Shown piece after piece: positions 1 to 12,700 of a stretch of DNA of 64,000 bases. The position numbers and the translations under genes were made by a program. The number at the start of each line of letters is the position of its first letter. The stretch's first letter is position 1. This DNA comes from Labia minor (taxonomy: Eukaryota > Arthropoda > Insecta > Dermaptera > Spongiphoridae). The notes beneath the pieces were generated by a model that searched no databases, had not been told where the DNA came from, and saw only the letters and a list, made by a program, of their open reading frames with translations. The stretch covers positions 82,572,053 to 82,636,052 of the forward strand of contig OY720344.1 of the NCBI GenBank assembly GCA_963082975.1. The letters are read 5' to 3'.

Positions 1-640
1 ACAAGTTCATCATATTAATCGAATGAGATCATCATCAAGAAGTAAACTACATTTAAAAACAATTTATCAATAAGGGTTTATTGCTTTTTATCTGTTTTTG
101 AATGCTCATTTTTATTGATTTCTTCTCATTTCCAAATGGTGATTAATTGAAAGAAAAGAAATTTATTATCATAACGTTTTATATATATATATAAAACTAA
201 TGAAAAATATGATTGAGAATTCAATGAAATAAAATAATTTAATTAGATATAACGAATTGGGGAATTTAGTAGAGATACGAGATAAACAAAGTTTTGATGA
301 ATTTATTAATAAATAATTGGTTTAGGATAAATGTAGCTATATTTCAAAGTAAATCAATGTAATGTAGTGAAATTAGTAATATTTAATCAACGTAAAACAA
401 CAATTCATGGAAGAGAACAATGGATGTATGGAATGATGATAATAATTGTCATTTTTATGATATAATTTGGATTAATTTAATATTGATAATAAATATAATC
501 ACGTGCTTTTATTTTTAAATATATAATGTAATTGAAATTTGTATAAATTTATTTAAATCCGAAAAAAAATATATCTATACTACCATTATAAATCAGTTTA
601 CATCACCAACACGTTGGATCAAAACAATAATAAATAAAAT
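1..640. other. AT-rich sequence without a recognisable gene
   Basis: No open frame or known element is visible. The stretch holds A/T runs and a short TA run near 181-193. I see no splice-site, promoter or RNA-gene signature that I can support. Confidence 0.6.
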
Positions 641-1221
641 TTTTACTACCGCGCCAGAGATAATATTGCGATCACGAAAAATGTCGATGTCGAGATTTTG
701 ATGTTTTTATACTTTTTGAAGGTCCCTGACTCTTTTTCACTAGGGTTGAGAAAAATGTCTGTGTGTGTGTGTGTGTATGTAGGCAAGATTACGCAAAATG
801 CGATGTGAGCTAGAATAATGAAATTTGGTACATGGGCATTGTTCAAAATTCTTAGTTTTCTATCAACTTTTGAGAAATGTAGCTCATTCGCTCTCTAAAC
901 TGACCGTAAAAATAAAGTCTATGTTTGATAGTTTTTCATATGATTAAAAATCGTATAAAACTGCTAAATATAGAATAAATCAGCTTGATTGAATCGCTGA
1001 AAGTACCGGAATTAATCTTTTAAATTTTTTAACACTTTGATTGCCAATCACGCGCCAGCACGTGACGTGGTGTCATCAATAAAGAGCCAAACATGTGCTG
1101 GTTTAATAAATATTATTTATTAATTTTAATTTATAATTCATAATTAATTAAATTTAATTTAAATATAATGTATGTTATTTAATCCAATTCAAATTGCGAG
1201 TTTGGAGACATTCCAGATTTT
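641..1221 (+). mobile_element. Family Y, copy 1: Helentron/HINE-like non-autonomous element
   Basis: This is one of six copies of a dispersed repeat in the window. In order it shows a 5' end TTTTACTACCGCGCCAGAG, a (TG)n run near 758-777, a conserved module reading GAAATTTGGTACATGG, and an AT-rich 3' half. It ends in a short stem-loop region followed by a T run. The family consensus has ACTATCTCGC at the 5' end and its reverse complement GCGAGATAGT just before the 3' stem-loop (GAGTG, GAGA, CACTC). This copy is the most diverged at its 3' end, where part of that motif is lost. The architecture matches non-autonomous Helentron-associated elements (DINE-1/HINE type). The class is inferred from structure, not from a database match. 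Confidence 0.7.
758..777. repeat. (TG)n microsatellite inside family Y copy 1
   Basis: A run of TG dinucleotides lies in the central part of the element. Runs of TG or TATG occur at the same relative place in copies 2, 3 and 5, so the microsatellite belongs to the element. Confidence 0.85.
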
Positions 1222-2179
1222 CAAAAAAACGTTAAATTCACTTTTGGCTCCATAAGATCAAAACCAATTTAAAATAAAAAATAGTTGCACTTTTTCGGAT
1301 ATTCTTTGTGTTCACTTTGTTAAAATCCATATTATTATTTAAAAGTTTATTTACTGATAAAGACTAAGAAAAACTGGCCTCCGTTTGGTTGTTGGTCGAT
1401 GTTCGGATGTGTCTGCCCCACCTGGGGCAACTGACAGTCCACAAACATTTGTTCCAGCCACGCAAACAAGCACAACTACATTTTGTTTGGCCACGTTCAA
1501 CCATTCAATAAAATATATAAACGCCCAGCCAGCTATAAACTACCCTTCAATTATGTATGATTGTCCCCTTAAAGCTCACTTTTTTTTCGAAAAATAATAT
1601 TCAATTTTTGTTTTTTTTTAACATTAAAACATAAATTTCTATTTCTACTCGTCATAAAAATTGTTTTTATTTTAAAAACTACCATGGTGTATAAAACACC
1701 TGGCATCGATAAAAGTCATTTATCGATATGAATGAAAAATACACTAATATGATGCCAAAATAATTAATTATTTAAATTCTCAATGAGTATAAAATAGGTA
1801 ATTTAATAAAAATATTGAATGTCCCATTTATAAATATAATATATTATTATTATGAAATGTCACGTAAATGTTGATTATACATCCAAAATTATTTACATAA
1901 TATTAATATAGTCGCATAAACATCAAACAAGTTATTAACGTTTGAGTCTGTCTACTAATTAATTATATCTTAAATAAACTTTAATTAAATACAAAAAACA
2001 AAATAGATATTTTATTTTTAATGTAAAAAAAACAAATATATATATATTTAACCGTTTACTGTGTTTTTAATGAAAAAGTAACCTTTAAGAGTATAAACTG
2101 AATTTTAATTCTATTATTTTTAAGGCTCAACACAACGTTTCATGTAATTTTATATTATCAAAAGGTTTATTTATGAATG
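1222..2179. other. AT-rich sequence, no gene seen
   Basis: A slightly GC-richer island at about 1375-1560 contains a 70-codon frame with no recognisable protein similarity and no flanking splice evidence. The rest is A/T runs with a TA run near 2037-2050. I assign no function. Confidence 0.55.
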
Positions 2180-2310
2180 GGGAATGGGGAATACTACCAG
2201 AACAAACAAGAGACTCACTACCATCAAAATCATCAAGATATCCTCTGAATCCGGATTGTTGAATTATAGAGGAACGGCATTATCTACACCCACAAAACGT
2301 TTAATGTTTT
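2180..2310 (+). pseudogene. LINE reverse-transcriptase fragment (NYRG motif region)
   Basis: Translation around 2240-2300 gives LNYRGTALSTPTKR, which resembles the NYRGI-LLST-K segment of non-LTR reverse transcriptases. No open frame extends beyond it. In an intact LINE this segment lies downstream of the KATGIDGIPAE segment. Here it lies upstream of the 2440-3590 copy that carries KATGIDGIPAE, so it is a separate fragment or a rearranged one. The match rests on one short motif. Confidence 0.45.
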
Positions 2311-2437
2311 CATATGGATAGGATAGAAAATTAAATATAACAGAAAATTATTACAATTTACAAAAATTTAATTAAAAGATAAAAAAAAAATGTTTTTTAA
2401 TAATAATTAAATATTAATTATTTCTTAGTTCTATCAT

Positions 2438-3595
2438 GAGGTAGAAATGATAATAGGAAAATCTAAAAATAATAAAGCGACAGGAATAGATGGGATCCCG
2501 GCAGAATTATTCAAATATGGGGGGGAACATTTAGTAGAGTGTATACACAAATCTTGATCTTAATGGGAATTTCAAAAAAACTAGTACGTATGATTCAAAT
2601 TTGTCTTGTGGGTAGTAAAGGAAGAGTAAGATGCGGGAATCAATTGTCAGAAACTTTCGAAATTCGAAATGGGTTAAAACAAGGAGACGCATTATCACTA
2701 ATTTTATTTAATTTAGTTCTGGGATATGTAATTAGACAAATTGGGGAGAGGTCAAACGTAATCGAATTAAACAAAAAATTCAAGTATTAGGTTACGCAGA
2801 CGACTTAAATATAATAGGAGATTCGGCAATTGCAATTATAGATAGTGTAGAAAAATTAATTGAAGCAGGTAAAGAGGTGGGACTAGAAATTATTAATAAT
2901 GCTAAGACAAAGTATTTAGTAACAGAGAGAAATAGTATTAACACACAAAATCTTAATATACAAGATATAGAATTTGAAAATGTAGAAAAAATTAAATACT
3001 TAGGTTCTGTGATAACGAAAGATAATCATATTTGTGATGAGTTTAAAGCGAGGTTACAATCGGGAAATGCCTGTTATCATTCAATAAAGGGGTTTATCGC
3101 ATCAAAATTATTATCAAAGGGGATAAAAGTTAAAATATATAAAACAATTATTATACCGGTTGTATTATATGGATGTGAGGCATGGTCTATGACATTAGGT
3201 GACGAGAGTAGATTTAGAGTATTTAAGAATAGGATTCTTCGAAGCATTTATGGACCAAAGAAAGATGAGATCACTGGGGAATAGCGAAGATTGCATAACG
3301 AGGAATTGCATGACCTCTATGCATCTCTAGATATAGTTAGAATTATAAAATCGAGAAGGCTACGGTGGGAAGGACACGTGGCTAGAATGGGAGAAGATAG
3401 AATGGCAAAAAATATATTTGTAGGGAGAACGAGTGGGAAACGTCTTCTTGGATGGATAATGTGGGAAAGGATGTGAGAGAGATGGGAGAGGATAGGGACT
3501 GGAAGGTTGTGGCTCAGAATAGGAATACTTGGAGGGGTATGGTTGCTGCGGTCAAGAACTTTCGAATTCCTTTCTATCTATCTATTTATTGGGAA
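2438..3595 (+). pseudogene. Broken non-LTR retrotransposon (LINE) pol, reverse transcriptase and C-terminal part
   Basis: This is the decayed 3' half of a LINE polymerase, whose family role is target-primed reverse transcription of its own RNA. The segments appear in normal order: KATGIDGIPAELFKYGG near 2478-2530, NGLKQGDALSLILFNLVL near 2671-2720, the catalytic YADD at 2793-2804, then YLGSVITKD, the YGCEAWSM region, and RLRWEGHVARMGEDRMAK near 3360-3410. At least four frame breaks and in-frame stops split it, and part of the region between the first two motifs is deleted. It ends near a TCTA/GATA-type repeat that is also the 3' tail of the other copies. No endonuclease domain is present, so the copy is 5' truncated and inactive. 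The clade cannot be assigned by eye. Confidence 0.88.
3570..3590. repeat. TCTA-rich 3' tail of the LINE
   Basis: CTATCTATCTATTTATT follows the last LINE codons. The other copies end in GATAGATAG-type sequence at the equivalent place, so a short tetranucleotide tail is a feature of this LINE family. Confidence 0.5.
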
Positions 3596-3870
3596 AGTAA
3601 TCCCATATTTGAACATGAGTCATATTTAAAATAGTTTATGTGTTTCAGAGTAAACTTAATTAAATTTTGAATTTTTGTTCATTATAATATAACAAAACCT
3701 TTTGATTATACCAATTTAGTCTAACTTGTTAAATAATAACGAACGTTGAGTAGTTTTGTGTCTAACATGATTGTATAAATAAAACAAAAACTTCGAGTAG
3801 GTAAGGGCACGTTATATAAGGTAGGTAAGGTGATCTTAGTGATTAGTCACAAATTATATAAAGATTTATT

Positions 3871-3894
3871 GATATATATATATATATATATATA
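3871..3894. repeat. (TA)n microsatellite
   Basis: Uninterrupted TA dinucleotides lie directly before the left end of the family S MITE. Confidence 0.85.
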
Positions 3895-3901
3895 AATTAA
3901 T

Positions 3902-4452
3902 TGTGCCACTCAGAAGCCAAACCGATTAACTTCAATTTTTAAAATTTTGTCAGTAATGTAATATGAAGTGAATAATAAACTTGATAATCTTATTAGAGAG
4001 TTTGAGTTTCTCGTGAATCTGAAATAACGTACTACGTTTTTGTAAGGACAAGCCTACTGCTCATAATCCCGTATATTATTGTCGAATGGTCGATTGTAGT
4101 GACACTTTAATTTTTGGCACAGTTGTCGTGTGACCAATTTCACTTTAGTTTCTTACTTTATTTTGACAGTGATCAAAGATGTGAATATTTTAAGGTTATG
4201 ATGTTAGTAACTACTGACATTCACTTCACGTCTTTTATACACGTCTTACTTAAACTCAAAAATACAATTTGAAATAAAGTTAAAATTAAAGTATCACGAC
4301 AATTAACTATACGACATATGTACTTAAACTCTCTGAAATATACATTTTTCTGTAATCAATAAACCTGAATTTTCTACAAGCTGGAACTTTGGGCTTCATT
4401 TTCTCAGTTTTTTTAAATGTGGAGTTAATCGTTTTGGCTTCTGAGAGGCACA
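3902..4452 (+). mobile_element. Family S MITE, copy 1, with inverted ends
   Basis: The left end reads TGTGCCACTCAGAAGCCAAA. The right end, read in reverse complement, is TGTGCCTCTCAGAAGCCAAA, giving terminal inverted repeats of about 30 bases with few mismatches. No coding capacity is visible inside, so this is a non-autonomous DNA element of about 550 bp. The ends are flanked by AATT on both sides, which may be target duplication or an extension of the repeats. A shorter copy in the opposite orientation lies at 39415-39651. The superfamily is not assigned. Confidence 0.75.
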
Positions 4453-5843
4453 ATTTATAGGATTAGTTATAATTTTAATTATAATGTCACTATAATTTTA
4501 GAGTATCAGTAAACTAATTGTATGCATGTTTGAAAACTCGTTACATTATTTCTAGTTTTAATACAAAAAATATTCAATATGAAGGCTGTTATCTCTATAC
4601 CAAAATGTGTTCATAAATAATTTATTTACAGAATATATTACGGCAGATTTTCTTATTATTATATTTATATGAAATTATTTAGTATCATTCCAAACCTACC
4701 ATGGGTCAGATTTGATTTGCCTATTGTTTTTTTTTTAATTTGAAAATTTTAAGATTTAATATACTCGTAAAAATATTAACTTCGTTATCGATTAGGTTCA
4801 TTTTCATAAATTATTAACTCTCTAGCCAATCTTTAAGAACCGTTTATATAATAAAATAGTAATATCGATACATAATAATTTAATTCCAAATACACACATT
4901 AACATTCAGAAAGAAAATTCTCATTATAGTCGAAGTACTCGATTGAGTAAACATTTTTCAATAATTGAAATTTATTCAAGACATTTTGCCACTCTTTTGA
5001 ATAACTTCAAACAAACCATTAGATTTATTTCCAATACATAAATAATATTATTTTTTTAACAATAATATATATTTTATAAATCATAAATATTCGAGAAGTG
5101 ACGATGATTGAATCACAGTTTTTATTTCAATATTTACTGAGAATAAATAAATATAATAAAATATAAATTCTGAAAAGAGAGGGTAATGGAATATTGAATT
5201 TAATCTCATATTTTCTGAAAAAAATAATCATCTTTTAAACTTGTATGGAAATTGTATAAATGAAACCTATAAACATTGCTTATTCACAGATGTGTAAAGA
5301 TTTATTAAGTAAGTCATATAGATTATGGAGCCTAAAAGGGAAAGGGAAATTCATGGAGCCTTTCATAATAATATACATAGATCAAATCGAATGGTAATAC
5401 TCCCAGTTCAATTTGATGCCTATTTATGATTTGACTTATAGTTTATTATAGTATTAAACAAAACATCATCCATATAAGACAACATAGAAAGAAATTAAAT
5501 TATAGTATTTCAACATTGAAAATAGTTGAGAGGGATAAATAAATACATTTGATAATTCTTATAAATGCAAATATTACAATGATGATCTATAATTACCATG
5601 ATAGATTTAGAATTAATATTATATTATCCTAATAGCTTGTAGGTGTATATTTCTACTGATAAGGTAAATCAGAAATGCATTACCTAATTGTTATATGATA
5701 TATGATATTAAATAGAGTCTGAAACTTAATCCCTATAGAAGATTTTTCCAAATTAATTGGATTTCAGCAATTACTTAAAAGTATGCATTTACTTTCAATA
5801 TGTTCAATGATTGACTTAGTGACACCTCCCACCATTCATATAA
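4453..5843. other. AT-rich sequence, no gene seen
   Basis: I found no open frame with protein character and no inverted-end element. Short A/T runs dominate throughout. Confidence 0.55.
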
Positions 5844-5844
5844 T

Positions 5845-6935
5845 TTATTAAATATACGAGGTAAGGTTATTCGTCACTTTATGAATGAAACAGGTTTTTG
5901 AATAAAAAATTATTTTATTTTTCAACGAGGTCTCCTTTGAGCTCTATTCACTTCGCCCAACGTTTCTCCAATTTTTTTATCCCTTCCGTCGAGGACATCA
6001 AACTAGGTATTGGTATAGGTATTGTATTGTGTTTGTGTGATTATTTCATCGTTGGAGACAAGCCGTGCCGTTTCTTCAGGTTTGGAAACAAGAAATAGTC
6101 ACTCTGGGCTAATGAGGAAGCATTCCGTATGACAATTCATGGATTTTTGCTATGAAAACTACACATGTGTGCACCCTTACATTATCCTTAAGGAAAAGAA
6201 CTATTTTTTTGCCAAATGCGGTCGTTTTTTTTTCAAATCGTGATTAAATCGACCCAATAAGTTGTCATAATATCCCCCATTGATAGTTTTACCTTTTTGA
6301 AGATAGTCAATGTGAATTATACCGTGTTCATCCGAAAAAAATTGGTGGTTGACAAACGCACCTTGGCCTCTTTGGTGCCGACTCAACCCGAAAAACCCAC
6401 TAGTTTGACTGCTGTTTGGTCTCTGGTGTGTTTTATTCACAGTTAATCTCGTCCATATTGCGGTTAAACCACGCCAAACTGCGAAGTTGTCACACGATTG
6501 CGTTTATGGTCTATTTTAAGCAAACGCGGCACCCATCTTGCTGAAAGCTTTCTCAGACCCAAGTGATCATTTTAAATTGAGACCACTGAGATGGCTTCCA
6601 CAATCTCTCTCACTTTCAATCTCCGATCGACCATCACCATATCGTTAATTTTTTCAATTGTTTCAGAGACTTCAAATGGGCGTCCAAAACCTTCGGCATT
6701 TTCCGTGCTTGTACGGTCACTTCTTTATCATTGAAATTGATAGTAACCCATCGTATTTATCAAGCTTAGTCTTGGTTTCAGTGATGTTTTTTCCGCAGAA
6801 AATAATGTTTAATGAGCATACGAAATTCACTTTTTTCCATTTTCTTCTCAAATCATGAGGTAGTCATGACGTCTAACAAAAATTAAAAGACCTAGCTGGT
6901 ACAAATTTAAACAGGTTTCAGCTGATAGTTGTCTG
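5845..6935 (-). mobile_element. Mariner element remnant, approximate extent
   Basis: Sequence with mariner character extends past the transposase on both sides. On the right (6841-6935) it includes ACAGGTTTCAGCTGATAG near 6911-6928, and on the left the sequence before 5880 begins ATACGAGGTAAGG. I could not match the two ends as inverted repeats by eye, so these limits are approximate. Confidence 0.45.
5915..6840 (-). pseudogene. Mariner-family transposase pseudogene
   Basis: Read on the minus strand from the ATG at 6840, the start gives MEKSEFRMLIKHYF, a typical mariner N-terminus. Downstream come a helix-turn-helix-like region, a degenerate first catalytic segment (MDE followed by NTPETKQQS) near 6440, then IDYLQKGKTING and LKKKRPHLAKK in one 79-codon frame at 6201-6440. 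A degraded second-aspartate segment (LKDNVRVH) sits near 6180. The reading ends with GDLVEK and a stop at 5915. About 926 bp remain against roughly 1030 bp in intact genes. Several frameshifts, stops and deletions, including the segment after the second aspartate, make it inactive. Cut-and-paste transposition into TA is the family function. Confidence 0.92.
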
Positions 6936-7570
6936 CTGACAAGAGCAGTGATGCCATTTCATTTAAGAGACGGGAAATTCAAAAAGCCACGGATTTATTG
7001 ACCTGCCTTGAACAAGCCATTTCGAATCACATGTGCACAAAAATAAAAAGTGCTACTCCGAGAGGGCAGGCTTTCTATTTCAACATACATGCCTTATCTC
7101 TTTTCACCTTTCTTGACTTTCCTCCTCCTGTCCGGTTCTGAGTCTTGCTGTGTTCCCGGCCATTTTGGCCACTTGTTTACCTGTCTTTGAACTGAGCAAG
7201 TCATTGTGCCCTTTCTGAGTGGCGTTGAGTCTGCTTTCTCCTTCGTTTTCATTTGGTGGACTGATCAACGGCAAAGAGTGTTTGTTTGAGAAAAGTGTTT
7301 GAGATCCTTTTGCTCGAAGATACCACCATCTGAATCCCTTCATCCTCTTCCTTTCTATATTTTATTCCTTTCCTTTCTTCATTCCCCACAAGAGCTTTCT
7401 TTGATCGACCACGGCCATCTTGCAACTGGTCTCCGAGAGAAGCAGCGTCTCAGTTCTGTGCATGGGACGCGTGGCATGATTAAAATTCCGGCTCTATTAA
7501 CCTGGTTTGATCGATTTCATACTGTTTATGTGTATATAGTTTTCTGTTTTAATCAATATATTAATTAGTT
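6936..7570. other. GC-elevated unique block, no gene assigned
   Basis: Base composition is clearly richer in G and C than the surrounding DNA, and I saw no second copy in the window. Two overlapping frames (7104-7343 minus, 79 codons; 7299-7568 plus, 89 codons) show no recognisable domain and oppose each other, so I do not call either as a gene. Pyrimidine-rich tracts such as CCTCTTCCTTTC lie near 7340-7380. It could be an untranslated exon, a regulatory region or an unrecognised old repeat. Confidence 0.4.
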
Positions 7571-9112
7571 TAAATAAAAAGCTCAGAAAAGAATATATTT
7601 GAGTGTGCTTTCCTTATACCAAATATAACGATCCATATTACCTTTCGTTAAGAATCAAAAACCATATCTCTCTTCAGGTTATTTTCGAGAGAAAATAGCG
7701 TTAATGTATTAAACATGCCCCCATATAAAATAGTTAATATAATTTAATAAATAAATAATTTGAGAAACCTCTTTATAAATTCTTTGGAATAATTTTAATA
7801 AAATATATCATATTCTACTAGTCAATATTTGAAAAATCAAGTTTAGAGACCATAATGAAAAAATCCATATTTTATCAAAAGAAATATTCAAAGAAAATTA
7901 GTAAATTTTTCAAAGACATTAACTCTTGTCTTTCTTCTAGTACCTACCAATTATTAATTTAATACTTTTAAAGTTAAATATAATATTTATTGTTATTAGA
8001 GCTAATTATTAACAAAACGCAATTGACGTCATTGAAAAGCTCTAAAATCAAAAAATTATTTTTATATAATATTTATATCAAATTTTTTTATAATATATTA
8101 TGGAATTGGTATTATGAATTTATTTGTTCTTAAAAATATATATTTTCAACTTTTATATAATATATAATAATAACTTGCTAACGTTATATTTAAAAATAAA
8201 ATATAATATGAAATATAATAATAAATTTATTTACTTACCTAATAGTAGTATAATTTTTGTTTTATCTATATGCTATATTTAAAACAAATATTGAATTGCA
8301 ATTTAGTATTATCAAGATTGTTTTTAATTAAATTGCTCTTTTATTAACAACTTTAAATAAAAAAAAGGAGAAATCAAATTAAAAAAACAGAGGACAGAAG
8401 AATCATTCCATTGATTTAAAAAAAGTATCTAATTTTGTTTGTTCGAAGGAAATTGTACATAAAGATAGATATTATTTTGCACAAATAAATTGAAGCTTAT
8501 CAGGTAGACTAAAAAGCCAATGGTAAAAACAAAATACTTAAACAATGATTTAATATCAGTGAAAGAGAAAGGGAACTTTAAGTTGAAAGAAAAACCAAGC
8601 ATTTATATCAGATTCAATGAAAAAACTTTTCAAATCGAGAAAAACAATTTTAATTAGAGATTGAAAGAGAGATGTTTTTTTAAAGCAAAATCTAAATATC
8701 TAGTTTTTTAAACCGGATTTTAATAAAACATCTATAAAGAGAAATAAAATACTATATTTGATAAAGAAAAATAATATATATATAATATGTATGTATTTTT
8801 TTTTACTTCAATTCCGTTGCATTAATGGACTTTTTACTCGTAGAAATAATATTTAAAAATTTAATCAATACAAAGTATTCAGTCAAGTTAAATAATAAGT
8901 GTAAGAATCTTCTTTATTAGAATTAAAATTTTCTCTATAAAAATATTTTGTAAAAATAATAATTATTTTAGTGAAACATTAATTCTTGAATAATATTTGA
9001 AACGTTTTTTAAAAATATAAAAATTGTGAATTGTGATATTAAAAATATCATGGCACATACAATGTACAAGTATAAAATGGTAAACTATTGAAGATAGTTC
9101 AAAAAAAAAAAA
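7571..9112. other. Very AT-rich sequence, no gene seen
   Basis: Almost entirely A/T runs with short TA repeats (for example 8774-8786). I see no open frame, RNA gene or element end. Confidence 0.55.
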
Positions 9113-9260
9113 AAAAAATTTCGAATGTTGGGGCGCATGAATCTCTATTGGTTTCAGCCACAAAAAAAATCAACTTTATTAGTATTTTCTTAATTTAAAA
9201 TAGTATAGAAAAATAGTATAGTAAAATATAACACGGAAATATAATTTATATTTACAATGT
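9113..9260 (+). repeat. Family V fragment, plus strand
   Basis: The segment containing TATTGGTTTCAGCC followed by TTAGTATTTTCTTAATTTAA matches the middle of the longer V copies at 43720-45000 (same strand) and at 9300-9740 and 22440-22765 (opposite strand). It is truncated at both ends and forms an inverted pair with the next V copy. Confidence 0.6.
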
Positions 9261-9289
9261 TTGCAAAATAAACAAGATAAATTTTAGTT

Positions 9290-9740
9290 TTTTTTTGGTG
9301 AGAGATTAATAAATATTTATATTTCGTAATTTGATTCTAAAATATTATAAAAATAAATATTTTTAATTTTATTTTGAAATTAAATAAAATTTTTTAAATA
9401 TTTTAAATATAAAAAAATATTATACAATATTAATTTAAAAAAATAAGTGTCAAATATGGATGACGTTATTGCTTATTGGTTTTTGATGACTTCATTTGGA
9501 TTTTAAATTAAGAAAAAACTAATGAAGATTATCTTTTTCCAGGCTGAAACCAATACAGATCGAATTGTCTTTATAAATATTATCTATGGTGTGAATTTCC
9601 AAAAAATCTTTCGAGTGGTTAATTAATAAAATTATCCAAATATATATATATATATAGGTATATACAATATATACAATTTTTGCTAGTATTATACGATAAG
9701 ATAAGATAAGATATTGGCAACCAGAGTTAAAATCCATCTT
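9290..9740 (-). repeat. Family V dispersed repeat, copy 2
   Basis: In the minus reading this runs from ATAATACTAGCAAAAATTGT through a TA-rich stretch, then GAAATTCACACCATAGATA, then GTATTGGTTTCAGCCTGG. It ends in a segment containing TTTCGTAATTTGATTCTAAA (plus-strand reading) near 9320-9345. The boundary near 9700 has a GATAA pentamer repeat. No coding potential or inverted ends were found. The class is unknown: a LINE or SINE-type tail or a Helitron-type end are both possible, but neither is supported by a hairpin or a tRNA box. Confidence 0.6.
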
Positions 9741-12700
9741 ATTCATTTTTTTATTTTAAATTAATAAATTTTAATGTTTTAAGTACGCTGAATTTAAATA
9801 TTGAATCCAAATCCACATCAATTATTTTATTATTATTAAATATTTAGTTTTTATTTTGTATAATGTTTCTTCTTCAAGAATATATATATTTTACTTAAAA
9901 ATAATTCTCTATAGTTTTTATTTTTATCTTGAATTAAAATTTTAAATTAAATATGTGCATAAACATAATAAATATATAGTTTTCTCGTTATAGTATCCCT
10001 TTACTTTAGTAAGATAGTCATGTTTTAAAGTCAAGTATGTAATTAGAGTTCTATTGCCTGTCATGAAGGGCAATATGACTTTCATTATTTAAAGCAAAAG
10101 GTGAGGCAATAACTGAGTAAGGACAACAGAATAATCTCACACCAGAAGATACCCTAATTTTGAGCCTTTCCGGGGGTATTATTAGCCGATTTAATTGGAG
10201 AAACACGAATAAACAGCAAATAGAAGCTCTGATCATCCCAATTATTTCAAGTCAAATGTCCATTGGACAGAAACTTAATGATCAAATTTATAACCGTATT
10301 CTAATTGTAGAATTGCCGCAGATAGGTATTTATATATAAATATCTTTTTAGATTTCTCTAGAAACTTGTTTAATATTATTTCCATATAATTATATATAGG
10401 TACATTATATTGTTTATGTATAAATATATTTTTTCAATCACAAAAATTGTTTATTATCTCATTTATTAAAATACTTATAGAACCGAGTGTATTAACTAAG
10501 GGGTAATTTCTATTTTGCAATAAATTCTTTCTAATATTAGTCAGAAACTTATGTTAGAAAAATATTAAAAGATTATATATATATATAAGCGAATTTAGGC
10601 AAAACCGTTCAACGTTAGACCAAAAATAACAATAAAATCTTGTTTGATAAATGAAACTTTAACTTAGGTTTCTAATATATTATATTTAAAAAATAATAAA
10701 TTAAAGGTGAATGTTTCCCTAAATAATTCTTCATACCGATGAATTGTTTGTTGTTGTTTTTTACAATTCGAAAATGTATATGTAGGTTTTTTTATTTTTT
10801 CACTAGAGTTGTTACACACTTCGTCAAGTCTTTTAATTGCTTTTATTGAGAGTTGAAAATAAATAAATAAAAGCCATGGCATTTAGTTAAAAAAAATATT
10901 ACTATATCAAAGTGACACTATCTTAAAAGGAAAGTTAAAAGTTAGTTGAAAGTCTATCGATGCACTATCAATAGAACCATTCAATCATGGTCTATATCCC
11001 CCTTTTATTAAACAAATAAAATTAGGAAATAAACAAAAAACCTAGGGGGAATGTAGGAGGAAGAAAGGAAGCCTTTGACAAATGGCTGAGAATGGCCAGT
11101 CTGCTGCGCATCATGGACTTGAATGTGAATTTTGGCCAATTCCCGATGGAACGCCCAAGCGTAAAGTGATGCCATTTTTCCAAATCCTGTCAAGAAGGAC
11201 AACTTTTGTGTTTTTATTACTGATCCACGTTGGTAAGGAATTCGATGGCTGCGATTGATATCCAAAATAGAAAATAAAATCTTAAAATAGGTGTAATTTG
11301 AATTTTTTCTAAATATTATCCAATGCTTTAAATCTGATATTGGTTGAAGTTTAAGCTTGGTTAGTTTTGTTTGTTTACTCTTTAATTATTCAAAAATAGT
11401 TTTTGGGAAAGATTACTACATTGCATAATCAACTTTAAACTGTTAAATTGACGATTAAAGAGTAAATTTCTCAATATTTTGTAATTGTTAATACAGCTTC
11501 TTATTCACAAATGTTTCAATTCCGAAATTGAAAAAGAATATAGCCTGGAAAGCATCGACACTTCTATATGAGCAATTTCAAACCATCTTATATGTTCATG
11601 AATGGAGGATCTTTTAATCCTGTGGATAATTAATAGAAATGAACTTTAGCTGACGGGTGAGTTTGGGATGGAAGGGTGCAAAACGACAAAAAAAAGGAAA
11701 ATAAACTAATTTTGAAGTATTGTAAAATAAGTGTATTTTCCAAATTTTTCTTAATATGTTTCACCCCCCCCCCTTCACCCCATACCCACCCAGCTTGAGG
11801 CAACTGAAGTGCATTTCCATACTCAGCATTCAAAGATCTTCCATTCATGAACAACAAAGACAAAAGAAATATTTGGTAAAGAATTGAATGTATTTAATAA
11901 TTTTTTTCTTCAAAAGCTTTATTACTTATATCGATGCAAACAAAAACTAATCTTCAAAGCTTAAACAAATAGTTCTTAACCTTGCTGTATTCGCGCCCTA
12001 GTTTTTAATCCTAATTTTCATTACATTCCTCGCTTACAATAAAATCTATGTGACATTTTGGATTCTGTATTTAAATTTTTTTAAATAAATTCTAAACAAG
12101 AGTTTTTTAATGTCCATGTGTTCTTTCCTTTCAGTCAATTAATCATTTTATTTTTAAATATTATTTTCTTTTATATATCTCGCCCCACAAGTTGAGTATC
12201 GCTGGGATAAACCATTAAGCATTTCTATTATCACATTAAACTGGAATAATATAGAAACTAATTTTTCTATTATTATAAAAATATTATAAATTGAGGATAA
12301 AACAAAAGAGACACTTATTATTCTATACAAAATTATTTTAACCGATCAAAGGACACTTTCATTTTAAAGATTTGTTTAACTTTGAAATTTACTAACATTC
12401 TTTGTAAAAGTCACTTTAGAATGGGTCAGTAATAATTAATTAAAATATATCGAGGTAAGAATACCGAATCATTCCAATTTATTAACCTATGAATAGTGCA
12501 ATTGCGAATACAAGAACACTGAATTAGAAACAGGAATTACTTATTAAATGCTGCGATCTATTTATTGGTCCTTTGGTCAGAAGAAGTTCAAATTTATATT
12601 ATTACGGGAGTTGTTAATACATAATTTAAGGAATAATAACAACGATCCTTATCATTTAATAAGATCACCCATCTTATCATTTTTTATTAGAACAAAATTT

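Noticed and set aside
641-1221. Family Y as a SINE because of its T-rich end
   Set aside because: No A- or B-box was found. Inverted subterminal repeats and a 3' stem-loop fit a HINE better.
2539-3634. Several consecutive open frames as separate small genes
   Set aside because: They are fragments of one LINE polymerase in different frames, with motifs in the normal order.
6201-6440. A 79-codon frame as a functional gene
   Set aside because: It is the middle of a frameshifted mariner transposase, and the catalytic region is broken.
7104-7568. Opposed frames of 79 and 89 codons as genes
   Set aside because: They overlap on opposite strands, lack recognisable domains and have no splice or polyadenylation support. 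They follow simply from the higher GC content.
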